Assembly: GCA_023416135.1 (NCBI GenBank)
Contig: JAEZIF010000050.1
Coordinates: 1 to 21,727, forward strand
Direction of reading: 5' to 3'
Source of the DNA: Pseudomonadota bacterium
Lineage (GTDB): Bacteria > Pseudomonadota > Alphaproteobacteria > Reyranellales > Reyranellaceae
Length of the DNA: 21,727 nucleotides
In this document: in pieces, positions 1 through 7,291 of the stretch
Position numbering within the stretch: the first letter of the stretch is position 1
Layout: every line of letters begins with the position of its first letter
The notes under the pieces: generated by a model
What the model was told of the DNA's origin: nothing
The model's database searches: none
What the model saw: only the letters and a program-made list of their open reading frames with translations
Translations under genes and position numbers: made by a program

Positions 1-1
1 G

Positions 2-1546
2 AAGAATGGCTCAGCCGTGGCTGGCCTGGCGGCTGCGTTCACGGTCGGCTTTGGTGCGGCAGGCGCCGTCGAGGCGCAGCAGCGCAAGGGGGAGCTGGTG
101 GTGGCATCCCCGGTCTTGAGCCAGCACTTCGATCCGACGACGATGATCTCGACCGCCGACTATCTGGTGAACGAGGCGCTTTACGACGGCCTGATCAACC
201 TTGGTCCCAAGGGCAAGTACCCCGGGCTGGCGGAGAGCTGGATCGTAAGCCCCGACGGCAAGCAGATCGATTTCAAGCTGCGGAGCGGCGTGAAGTTCCA
301 CAACGGTGATCCCCTGACCGCAGAGGACGTGAAGTTCACCTTCGAGAAGATACTCGCGCCCGACAACACCCATTCCTACCGGCGCGGCTTCGTCGATTCA
401 CTCGAGCGCGTGGAGGTCGTCGATCCGGGCACGGTGCGCTTCGTCCTGAAGCAGCCCTGGCCCGCGTTCTTCACGACGGCGCGCTACGCCCTCACCTACA
501 TCGTGCCCAAGGCCTACTACGAGAAGGTCGGTGCCAAGGGCTTCCAGGAGAAGCCGGTTGGCACCGGTCCCTTCAAGCTCGCCTCTACGAAGACCGGCGA
601 GTGGGTCCGCTTCGATTCGAACCCGGACTATTGGGGCGGCTCGCCCAAGGTGCGGTCCGCCACTGTCCGTCTCGTGCCCGAGCCCTTCACGCGCTACGCC
701 ATGATGGAGCGCGGCGAGGCCGACATTGCGGCGGGCCTGACCGGAGCGCTGCTCGAGAAGGCCAAGACCAACACCAACCTGCGCGTCGTCATCTCGGCGT
801 TCACCGGCACGTCCGGCCTGCTGTTTAACAAGAAGCAGTTCCCCGCCGCGGAGGACCGACGCGTCCGCTTGGCGATCGCCCATGCCATCAACCGCGAGTC
901 GATCTCCGACAAGATGATGGGGCGCATCTGCCGGCCCGCCAGCGGTGTCTTCACGCCCGGCACGTTCGGCTACATCGACGCCCTCCCGACGGTCCCCTAT
1001 GACCCGGCGAAGGCCAGGGAGCTGCTCAAGGAGGCGGGCATCAAGCCGGGCCAGAAGGTCACCTACACGCTGCACACGCAGTCCTTCGCCTCGGTGCCCA
1101 ACGGTCCGCAGATTCTCGAGGCGGTCGCCGGCAATCTCGAGGCCGTTGGCATCACCGTCGAGCGTCAAAGTGTCGACACCGACGCCTGGATGTCGATGAT
1201 GCGCGGCGGCAAGCAGCCCGGCATCTTTTATGCGCCTTCCGGCACGCCCGACGATGGCGGCGAGTTGATCAACACCTGGTTCGTCTCGAATTCCGCCTGG
1301 ACCGCCAAGAGCATCCAGGTTCCGGAGTACGACAAGATCTTCAAGGAGCAGCAGCAGGAGCCCGATCTCGCCAAGCGCGAGAAGATGCTGAACAGCTTCG
1401 CCAAGCTCGAGAACGAGAAGCTCGAGATGGTGCCCCTGCTGTGGTGCGACACGCCTTTCGTCGTCGGCAAGCGCGTGAAGAGCTGGCAGCCGGGTCTGGC
1501 CAGTGGCTACTACATGAATCTCGGCAAGGTCGAGCTGGCGGAATGA
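2..1546 (+). CDS. ABC transporter substrate-binding protein, family 5 (peptide/nickel type), 5' partial
   Basis: This is a periplasmic solute receptor of the SBP_bac_5 (DppA/OppA/NikA-like) family, which delivers ligand to a Dpp/Opp-type permease. The frame is open to the window edge. A GTG at 17 could be read as a start, but it would leave only a truncated signal peptide, so the true start probably lies upstream. The visible part begins inside a hydrophobic signal segment ending GAVEA before QQRKG. Family hallmarks are the opening LVVASPVLSQHFDP, then GLAESWIVSPDGK, VKFHNGDPLTAEDVKFTFE, and GTGPFKL further on. The family is usually 500-550 residues, so only a few residues are missing. It is roughly 60% identical by eye to the second family-5 SBP at 2921-4492. 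It is followed after 61 bases by an acyl-CoA-dehydrogenase-fold gene. The ligand is unknown; many family members bind non-peptide ligands. The family call is secure. Confidence 0.93.
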   Translation, partial: KNGSAVAGLAAAFTVGFGAAGAVEAQQRKGELVVASPVLSQHFDPTTMISTADYLVNEALYDGLINLGPKGKYPGLAESWIVSPDGKQIDFKLRSGVKFHNGDPLTAEDVKFTFEKILAPDNTHSYRRGFVDSLERVEVVDPGTVRFVLKQPWPAFFTTARYALTYIVPKAYYEKVGAKGFQEKPVGTGPFKLASTKTGEWVRFDSNPDYWGGSPKVRSATVRLVPEPFTRYAMMERGEADIAAGLTGALLEKAKTNTNLRVVISAFTGTSGLLFNKKQFPAAEDRRVRLAIAHAINRESISDKMMGRICRPASGVFTPGTFGYIDALPTVPYDPAKARELLKEAGIKPGQKVTYTLHTQSFASVPNGPQILEAVAGNLEAVGITVERQSVDTDAWMSMMRGGKQPGIFYAPSGTPDDGGELINTWFVSNSAWTAKSIQVPEYDKIFKEQQQEPDLAKREKMLNSFAKLENEKLEMVPLLWCDTPFVVGKRVKSWQPGLASGYYMNLGKVELAE

Positions 1547-1607
1547 CGTTCGCGCGCGGGGCAGCCGTCCCGCACCACCTCGATACCCAAGCCTTGGAGC
1601 ATCCAGC

Positions 1608-2921
1608 ATGAATATTGGCAAGTCGAGCGGCGCCGCCGCCGCAGAGCTCGAATCGTCAGCCGGCGTCGACCTGGGCTTTCCCTTCACGGCGGAGCAGTTG
1701 GACCTCGCGCAGACGGTCGGCGCCTTCGCAGACAAGCAGTTCTCGCCGACCGCCTCGCGCTGGGACCGTGAGAACGGCTTCCCTGCGGCGAACTATGCGC
1801 AGCTCCAGGAGCAGGGGTGGCTGCGCCTCCCCGTCTCGCGCCGGTTCGGCGGCATGGGCGCTGGCCTTCACGAGGATCCGATGGCCTGGGTGCTCGTCGT
1901 CCAGCGTCTGTCGAAGGCCTGTGGCAATACCGGCCAGACCTTCCAGATCTGGGGTCATTGCATGTCGATGGTCGAGGAGCTGTCGACGCCCGAGCAGGCC
2001 GCTCGCTTCACCCGTGAGGCGATGGCCGGAGCAATCTGGTGCTCGGGCGGCAGCGAGCCGTCGAACTACACCCAGAAGCGCCAGCCGCCGCAGACCACGG
2101 CGAAGGTCGGCGTCACGACCGAGAACACCGCCAAGACGCGCACCACCATCGCCCGCCAGGTCGAGGGCGGCGTGCGCGTCTCCGGCCGCAAGCTCTTCAT
2201 CTCGAACTCGAGCGCGGCCGACCGCTTCTTCGTCTTCGCCGATCTGGTCTCGCCGGAAGGAAAGTCGCTCGGCCTGGTGCATCCGGTGATCGAGCGCGGC
2301 GCGCCCGGCCTGCGCGTCGAGCAAAGCTGGGATGCGATGGGCATGCGCGGTACCGCCAGCGACGACCTGGTGATCGAGGACGTCTTCGTGCCCAACGAGA
2401 ACGTCATCGGCCTGCAAGCGCCCAATGCCTACTTCACCTCGATCCTGGCCGGCAGCTTCCTGGTCGGGCGCGCGGCCGTCTATCTCGGCATCGCCGACGC
2501 CGCTTTCGATTTCCTGGTCCACTACGTGCGCGACCGCGTCAAGGCCGGCGGCGATCCGGTCATGCAGTACCGCACCGGCCTGCTCGAAGCGCATCGCCAG
2601 ATGGCGACGTCGACGCTCTATCGTGCGGCATGGCAGTGGGGCGAGGCGATCTCCGGTCGCGCGTCGCCCGCCGACTGCGCCTCCTTCGCGGCGATGACGC
2701 ACACGTCGGTGAGCGAGGCGGCGCTCAAGATCACCTCCGAGGCGCTCGAGCTGTGCGGCGGCCGCGGCATCCTTCGGAGCTCGCCGCTGGAGCAGTTCCA
2801 TCGCGACGTCCGAGCCTACTCGGTGTCGCCGCCGACGGCCAGCGCGACCATGATCAATCTCGGGACGCGGCTCCTCGCACCGCAGGCGCAGCGCGAAACC
2901 CTGGTCGCGGAGGGCGTGTGA
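1608..2921 (+). CDS. Acyl-CoA dehydrogenase-fold flavoprotein lacking the usual catalytic Glu
   Basis: The 437-residue protein has the acyl-CoA dehydrogenase architecture. It has an N-terminal helical domain (about 20-150), a middle beta domain with GGSEPSNYTQ, GRKLFISN and AMGMRGTASDDLVIEDVFVPNENV, and a C-terminal helical domain with ELCGGRGILRSSPLEQFHRDVRA. Where typical members have IYEGT after the RD-x-R motif, this one reads AYSVSPPTAS (around 403-412), so the Glu376-type base is absent. The alternative isovaleryl-CoA dehydrogenase position also lacks Glu (NAYFTSILAG). It may be a flavin monooxygenase or oxidase of the same fold, or an atypical dehydrogenase. The ATG at 1608 is supported by GGAG at 1596-1599, eight bases upstream. 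The gene sits between two paralogous family-5 SBP genes, and its stop overlaps the next start by one base (TGATG), so co-transcription is likely. The fold is certain; the reaction is not. Confidence 0.9.
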   Translation: MNIGKSSGAAAAELESSAGVDLGFPFTAEQLDLAQTVGAFADKQFSPTASRWDRENGFPAANYAQLQEQGWLRLPVSRRFGGMGAGLHEDPMAWVLVVQRLSKACGNTGQTFQIWGHCMSMVEELSTPEQAARFTREAMAGAIWCSGGSEPSNYTQKRQPPQTTAKVGVTTENTAKTRTTIARQVEGGVRVSGRKLFISNSSAADRFFVFADLVSPEGKSLGLVHPVIERGAPGLRVEQSWDAMGMRGTASDDLVIEDVFVPNENVIGLQAPNAYFTSILAGSFLVGRAAVYLGIADAAFDFLVHYVRDRVKAGGDPVMQYRTGLLEAHRQMATSTLYRAAWQWGEAISGRASPADCASFAAMTHTSVSEAALKITSEALELCGGRGILRSSPLEQFHRDVRAYSVSPPTASATMINLGTRLLAPQAQRETLVAEGV

Positions 2922-4492
2922 TGCTGGAATTCGCGTGGCTGCGACGCAAGCGTCGCCACCTGCCGGTCGCGTCCCTGGTCCTGCCGGGCCTGATCGCGGC
3001 CGCGGCGTTGCCGGCCACGGCCCAGCCGCGCGGCGACCTCGTGATCGCCATGCCGCAGCTCAGCCAGCTCTTCGATCCGACGGCGATGGTCGGGGCCACG
3101 CCGCACATGGTCTACGACTTCATCTTCGACGGCCTGATCAATCTCGGGCCGGAGGGCAAGTATCCGGCGCTGGCCAAGAGCTGGACCATCGCCAAGGACG
3201 GCAAGCAGGTCGACTTCCATCTCCGCGAAGGCGTGAAGTGGCACAACGGCGATCCGTTCACCGCGGAGGACGTGAAGTTCACGTTCGATCGCGTGATGGC
3301 ACCGGACAGCAAGCACGCCTACCGACGAGGCTTCGTCGACTCGCTCGAGCGCGTCGACGTGGTCGATCCCCTCACGGCGCGCTTCGTGCTGAAGGAGCCA
3401 TGGCCCGCCTTCTTCACGACCGCGCGCTACGCGCTGACGCCGATCGCGCCCAAGAAGTACTTCGAGACGGTCGGCGCCAAGGGATTCCAGGACAAGCCGA
3501 TCGGCACCGGCCCCTTCCGGTTGGCCGGCATCAAGTCGGGCGAATGGACGAAGTTCGAGGCGAACGAGTCCTATTGGGGCGGCGCGCCGAAGGTCGCGAC
3601 GGCCACGCAGCGTCTGGTCGGCGAGCCGTTCACGCGGTATGCCATGCTGGAGCGCGGCGAGGCCGACATCGTGAGCGGGCTGACCGGGCCGCTGCTGGAG
3701 CGCATCCGCGGCAATCCCAGCATCAGCGTCGTATCCTCGCGCTACAGCGGCACGGCGGGCATCCTGTTCAACAAGGATCTCTTTCCCGAGGCGGCCGATC
3801 GGCGCGTCCGTTTGGCCGTGGGCCATGCCATCAACCGCAGGAACATCGCCGAGCGCATCCAAGGCGGCGTCTGCCAGCCGGCGACGAGCATGTTCACGCC
3901 GGGCACGTTCGGCTATCTCGACGGCCTGCCGCAGATCCCGTTCGATCCGGCGAAGGCCAGGGCGCTGCTGGCCGAAGCCGGCGTGAAGCCGGGCCACAAG
4001 GTCACCTTCACCCTGCAGACCGAATCCTTCGCCGCCGTGCCCAACGTCCAGCAGGTCCTCGAGGCCGTCGCCGGCAATCTCGAGGAGGTGGGCTTCGTCG
4101 TCGAACGCCGCAACGTCGACAATGCCGCCTGGCTGTCCATGATGCGCAGCGGCAAGCCGACCGGGATCTTCTACTCGCCGATCTCGATTCCGGACGACGG
4201 CGGCGAGGTGCTGAACTCCTATTTCGTTTCCTGGTCGGGTTGGACCGCCAAGAGCATCCAGGTTCCGGAGTACGACGAGGTCTTCCGGACACAGATCAAG
4301 GAATCGGATCCCGAAGCGCGCAGGCAGATCCTGCAGCGCTTCGCCAAGCTCGAATCGCAGAACCTCGAGAACATACCGCTGCTGTGGTGCGATACACCGT
4401 TCGCGGCCTCGAGCAAGCGGATCAAGAAGTGGGAGCCCGGCCTCGGCAGCGGCTACCACATGAACGTGAAGCAAGTCGAGCTGGTGAAGTAG
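2921..4492 (+). CDS. ABC transporter substrate-binding protein, family 5 (peptide/nickel type)
   Basis: A complete 523-residue SBP_bac_5 receptor. The start is the ATG at 2921, which overlaps the preceding stop codon. The frame stays open far upstream, but there it only shadows the dehydrogenase-fold gene. The N-terminus has a basic stretch (RRKRRH, residues 8-13), a hydrophobic core, and a likely signal peptidase site after ATA (residue 34), giving mature QPRGDLVIAMPQ. Shared family motifs include VKWHNGDPFTAEDVKFTFD, GTGPFRL and the WCDTPF segment near the end. It closely resembles the SBP at 2-1546, including a 36-base exact nucleotide match, so the two arose by duplication. Two Dpp-type permease genes follow 28 bases downstream, making this the receptor nearest to the permeases. 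The ligand is unknown; two receptors may widen the specificity of one channel. Confidence 0.95.
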   Translation: MLEFAWLRRKRRHLPVASLVLPGLIAAAALPATAQPRGDLVIAMPQLSQLFDPTAMVGATPHMVYDFIFDGLINLGPEGKYPALAKSWTIAKDGKQVDFHLREGVKWHNGDPFTAEDVKFTFDRVMAPDSKHAYRRGFVDSLERVDVVDPLTARFVLKEPWPAFFTTARYALTPIAPKKYFETVGAKGFQDKPIGTGPFRLAGIKSGEWTKFEANESYWGGAPKVATATQRLVGEPFTRYAMLERGEADIVSGLTGPLLERIRGNPSISVVSSRYSGTAGILFNKDLFPEAADRRVRLAVGHAINRRNIAERIQGGVCQPATSMFTPGTFGYLDGLPQIPFDPAKARALLAEAGVKPGHKVTFTLQTESFAAVPNVQQVLEAVAGNLEEVGFVVERRNVDNAAWLSMMRSGKPTGIFYSPISIPDDGGEVLNSYFVSWSGWTAKSIQVPEYDEVFRTQIKESDPEARRQILQRFAKLESQNLENIPLLWCDTPFAASSKRIKKWEPGLGSGYHMNVKQVELVK

Positions 4493-4520
4493 CCGGAAGC
4501 TTGGGCGGAGAGATAGACGC

Positions 4521-5447
4521 GTGTCCGTACGCTTTGTCATTGAGAGGCTGGCGCAGGCGGCCCTGACGCTGCTGCTGCTCAGCCTGATCGTGTTCAGCCT
4601 GTCCCGCCTGACGGGCGATCCGATCAACCTGATGGCGCCGATGGAAGCCTCGCCGCAGGACATCGAGCGCATCCGCGCCTCGCTCGGCCTCGATAAGCCG
4701 CTCGAGGTCCAGTACTGGTACTTTTTGCGCAACGCGCTCGAAGGCGACTTCGGCCGCTCGATCAAGTGGGACCGGTCGGCGACCTCGATGCTGCTCGAGC
4801 GGTTCCCGGCGACGGTCGTGCTGGCGCTGGCCTCGATGGCCTTCGGGTTGCTGCTGGCGTTGCCGGTCGGCATCCTGTCGGCGGTCAGGCGCGACGGATG
4901 GTTCGACAATGCCGGAAAGATCGTCGCGCTCGCCGGACAGAGCATGCCGACGTTCTGGTTCGGCATTCTCCTGATCCTGTTCTTCTCGCTCTACATCCCC
5001 ATTTTTCCGACCTCGGGCTACGGCTTCGGCATGCATCTCGTGCTGCCGACGGTGACGCTGGGGTCCTTCGTCGCCGCCTCGATCATGCGCGTCACGCGCT
5101 CCGCAATGCTCGATGCGCTGGAGGCTGACTATGTCCGCACCGCGCGCAGCAAGGGCGTGCCGGAATGGCGCGTCGTCCTGGTGCACGCCTTCAAGAACGG
5201 CGCCATCCCGATCCTCACCATCACTGCCCTGCAGGCCGCCACGATCCTGCGCGGCGCCGTGGTGACGGAGACTGTCTTCTCCTGGCCCGGCATCGGCAAG
5301 ATCGCCATCGATGCCGTCTACGGTCGGGATTTCCCGCTGGTCCAGGCCTCGGTCATGTTCATGGGCGTGATCTTCCTCGCCATCAACCTGATCGTCGATT
5401 TGGTCTACGTCCTGCTCGATCCACGCATCACCTATCTCAAGAAATGA
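4521..5447 (+). CDS. ABC transporter permease, DppB/OppB type
   Basis: A 308-residue inner-membrane permease of the BPD_transp_1 family. The N-terminus is typical of DppB/OppB: one transmembrane helix (about 8-28) followed by an extracytoplasmic segment with LTGDPINLM and IRASLGLDKPLEVQYWYFL. The other helices lie in the C-terminal two thirds. The cytoplasmic EAA loop that contacts the ATPase is visible as EADYVRTARSKGVPEWRVV. Translation starts at GTG 4521 with a purine-rich GGCGGAGAGA about ten bases upstream. The stop overlaps the next gene start in ATGA, as expected for translationally coupled permease subunits. It pairs with the DppC-like protein to form the channel fed by one or both upstream SBPs. 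The family is certain; the substrate is unknown. Confidence 0.95.
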   Translation: MSVRFVIERLAQAALTLLLLSLIVFSLSRLTGDPINLMAPMEASPQDIERIRASLGLDKPLEVQYWYFLRNALEGDFGRSIKWDRSATSMLLERFPATVVLALASMAFGLLLALPVGILSAVRRDGWFDNAGKIVALAGQSMPTFWFGILLILFFSLYIPIFPTSGYGFGMHLVLPTVTLGSFVAASIMRVTRSAMLDALEADYVRTARSKGVPEWRVVLVHAFKNGAIPILTITALQAATILRGAVVTETVFSWPGIGKIAIDAVYGRDFPLVQASVMFMGVIFLAINLIVDLVYVLLDPRITYLKK

Positions 5448-6319
5448 CGACGGCGCCCATCACTCGACCAAGGCCGGCGCGCGGCCCCCGCCGCCGCATG
5501 TCCGGAGCGTTCGCGCTGCTGCGCTCGGTGCCGGCGATGTTTCTGCTACTCGTCGTCCTGATGGCGGTCTGCGCCGACTTCATCGCGCCCTACAGCCCCA
5601 ACTCGCAGGACCTCGCCAATCCGTTGGCGCCGCCGAGCCTGGACCACGTTATGGGCACCGACTCCCTCGGTCGCGACGTCTTCAGCCGCATGGTCTACGG
5701 CAGCCGCATATCGCTCGTGGTCGGCGTCAGCTCGGTCGCCGTGGCGATGCTGATCGGCGTGCTGCTCGGCATCGCATCCGCCATGATCGGCGGCGGCATC
5801 GGCGAGGCCATCATGCGCCTCACCGACCTGTCGCTGACGCTGCCCGGCATCCTGATCGCGTTGGCCGTGGCCGCGACGGTCGGCCCGAGTCTGACCAACG
5901 TCATCCTTATCATCGCGCTGCTCTATTGGGCGCAGTTCGCCCGCATGGCGCGCGGCGAGGCGCTGTCGATCCGCGAGCGCGACTACGTGCAGTCGGCGAT
6001 GGCGATCGGTTGCAGCCCGCTGCGCATATTGTGGCGGTACATCCTGCCCAACCTCGCCAACACCATGATCGTGTTGGCGACGCTCGAGGTCGCCGCGGCC
6101 ATCCTGCTCGAAGCGACCCTCTCGTTCTTGGGCGTCGGCGTTCCGCCGCCAACGCCGACCTGGGGCAGCATGATCGCCGACGGGCGGCCGTACGTGGAGC
6201 TGGGCTGGTGGACCGTCACCTTTCCCGGCCTGGCCATCATGATGACGGTGCTGGCCGTCAACCTCCTGGGCGACGGGCTGCGCGATCGCCTGGATCCCAA
6301 GTTCGCCGATCGGCGGTGA
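5444..6319 (+). CDS. ABC transporter permease, DppC/OppC type
   Basis: A 291-residue permease, the usual DppB partner. It starts at ATG 5444, overlapping the DppB-type stop by four bases; longer in-frame starts inside the preceding gene are rejected. The basic cytoplasmic N-terminus (PRPARGPRRR) leads to a first transmembrane helix (about 28-46). The OppC/DppC signature HVMGTDSLGRDVFSRMVYGSR follows at about 68-88. The EAA loop is RERDYVQSAMAIGCSPLRILWR, and LEATLSFLGVGVPPPTPTWG is the characteristic late-loop motif. The DppD/DppF-type ATPase genes that normally follow are not here: the next gene is an SDR dehydrogenase. They must lie upstream of the window or elsewhere, or be borrowed from another system. 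Confidence 0.95.
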   Translation: MTTAPITRPRPARGPRRRMSGAFALLRSVPAMFLLLVVLMAVCADFIAPYSPNSQDLANPLAPPSLDHVMGTDSLGRDVFSRMVYGSRISLVVGVSSVAVAMLIGVLLGIASAMIGGGIGEAIMRLTDLSLTLPGILIALAVAATVGPSLTNVILIIALLYWAQFARMARGEALSIRERDYVQSAMAIGCSPLRILWRYILPNLANTMIVLATLEVAAAILLEATLSFLGVGVPPPTPTWGSMIADGRPYVELGWWTVTFPGLAIMMTVLAVNLLGDGLRDRLDPKFADRR

Positions 6320-6358
6320 TCGGCATTTGCGGCAGTTGGTGCAGTGTAGGAGCAAAGC

Positions 6359-7273
6359 GTGGAAAAGATCCTCGACGGTAAGGTCATCCTGGTCACGGGC
6401 GCGGGGCGCGGCATCGGCCGCGACATTGCGCTCGCCATGGCGGCGAGAGGTGCGCGGGTCGTGGTGAACGATCTCGGCGCCAGCGCCTCGGGCGAGGGCG
6501 CCGACAACAGCCCGGCCGCCGAGACCGTGCGCGCGATCCGTGAGCTCGGCAGCGACGCCGTTGCCAACGGGGATTCCGTCGGCAGCTGGGACGGCGCGCA
6601 TCGCATGGTCCAGGCGGCGCTCGACAATTTCGGCCGCATCGACGGCGTGGTGAACAATGCCGGCATCCTGCGCGATGCCATCTTCCACAAGATGGAGGAG
6701 GCCGACTGGGATGCCGTAGTGGGCGTGCACCTGAAGGGCTGCTTCAACGTCGCGCGCGCGGCCGCGCCGCACTTCCGCCAGCAGCAGGGCGGCAGCTTCG
6801 TGCACATGACGTCCAACTCGGCGTTGATCGGCAACTACGGCCAGGCCAACTACATGGCGGCGAAGCTCGGCATCGTCGGCCTGTCCAAGGCGATCGCTCT
6901 CGACATGGGCCGCTTCGGCGTCCGCTCGAACTGCATATCGCCGTCGGCCTGGAGTCGCCTGACCGGCACGATCCCGACCGAGACGGAGCAGCAGAAGGCG
7001 CGCGTGAAGAAGGTGATGGCGATGACGCCGGACAAGATCGCGCCGTTGGCCGTCTTCCTGATGAGCGACCTTTCCAAGGATGTCAGCGGCCAGATCTTCG
7101 CCGTTCGCAACAACGAACTGATCGCCATCAGCCAGAACCGGCCGCTGCGCTCGGTCCAGCGCAGCGAAGGCTGGACGCCCGATTCCATCGCCGAGCACGC
7201 CATGCCGGCGCTGCGCGCTTCGTTCTATCGCCTCGACCGCGCCGGCGACGTCTTCAACTGGGATCCGGTCTGA
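6359..7273 (+). CDS. SDR-family dehydrogenase, (3R)-hydroxyacyl-CoA dehydrogenase (MFE-2) type
   Basis: A 304-residue short-chain dehydrogenase. The Rossmann motif TGAGRGIG is at 13-20, and Asp38 after beta-strand 2 (VVVND) suggests NAD rather than NADP. NNAG is at 99-102, and the catalytic set is Ser152, Tyr165 and Lys169 (Y-MAA-K). The extended VVVNDLGAS region and the about 50-residue C-terminal tail ending FNWDPV are typical of homologues of the (3R)-hydroxyacyl-CoA dehydrogenase domain of peroxisomal multifunctional enzyme type 2. The likely reaction is oxidation of a (3R)-hydroxyacyl-CoA or related alcohol to a ketone. The GTG start at 6359 has AGGAG at 6348-6352. It is the last gene of operon 1, 39 bases after the permease. 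The MaoC hydratase at 18647 could supply its substrate. The family is certain; the substrate is inferred. Confidence 0.9.
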   Translation: MEKILDGKVILVTGAGRGIGRDIALAMAARGARVVVNDLGASASGEGADNSPAAETVRAIRELGSDAVANGDSVGSWDGAHRMVQAALDNFGRIDGVVNNAGILRDAIFHKMEEADWDAVVGVHLKGCFNVARAAAPHFRQQQGGSFVHMTSNSALIGNYGQANYMAAKLGIVGLSKAIALDMGRFGVRSNCISPSAWSRLTGTIPTETEQQKARVKKVMAMTPDKIAPLAVFLMSDLSKDVSGQIFAVRNNELIAISQNRPLRSVQRSEGWTPDSIAEHAMPALRASFYRLDRAGDVFNWDPV

Positions 7274-7291
7274 CCGGACCCGCCGGTCAGA
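7269..7291. terminator. Likely bidirectional terminator hairpin containing both stop codons
   Basis: TCTGACCGG (7269-7277) and CCGGTCAGA (7283-7291) form a perfect 9-bp stem around a 5-base loop. The TGA of the SDR gene (7271-7273) and the TGA of the convergent MocR gene (complement of 7287-7289) occupy symmetrical positions in the two arms. There is no T-tract on either side, so the terminator role is inferred from position between convergent genes that end only 13 bases apart. Confidence 0.55.

Noticed and set aside
1556..1573. GCGGG/CCCGC mini-hairpin after the first SBP gene.
   Set aside because: Arms of 5 bp in GC-rich DNA are expected by chance, and there is no T-tract or operon break.
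398..1735. Long open frame on the minus strand opposite the first SBP; similar long frames occur opposite 2816-4966, 5546-7198, 11288-12640, 12313-14163 and 19386-21257.
   Set aside because: These are by-products of strong G/C codon bias. Their translations are low-complexity, rich in Arg, Ala, Gly, His and Asp, show no recognisable domain, and fully overlap genes with clear family motifs.
2039..2920. Upstream in-frame extension of the second family-5 SBP.
   Set aside because: It lies inside the dehydrogenase-fold gene and encodes Arg-rich shadow sequence. The ATG at 2921 starts a proper signal peptide and overlaps the preceding stop.
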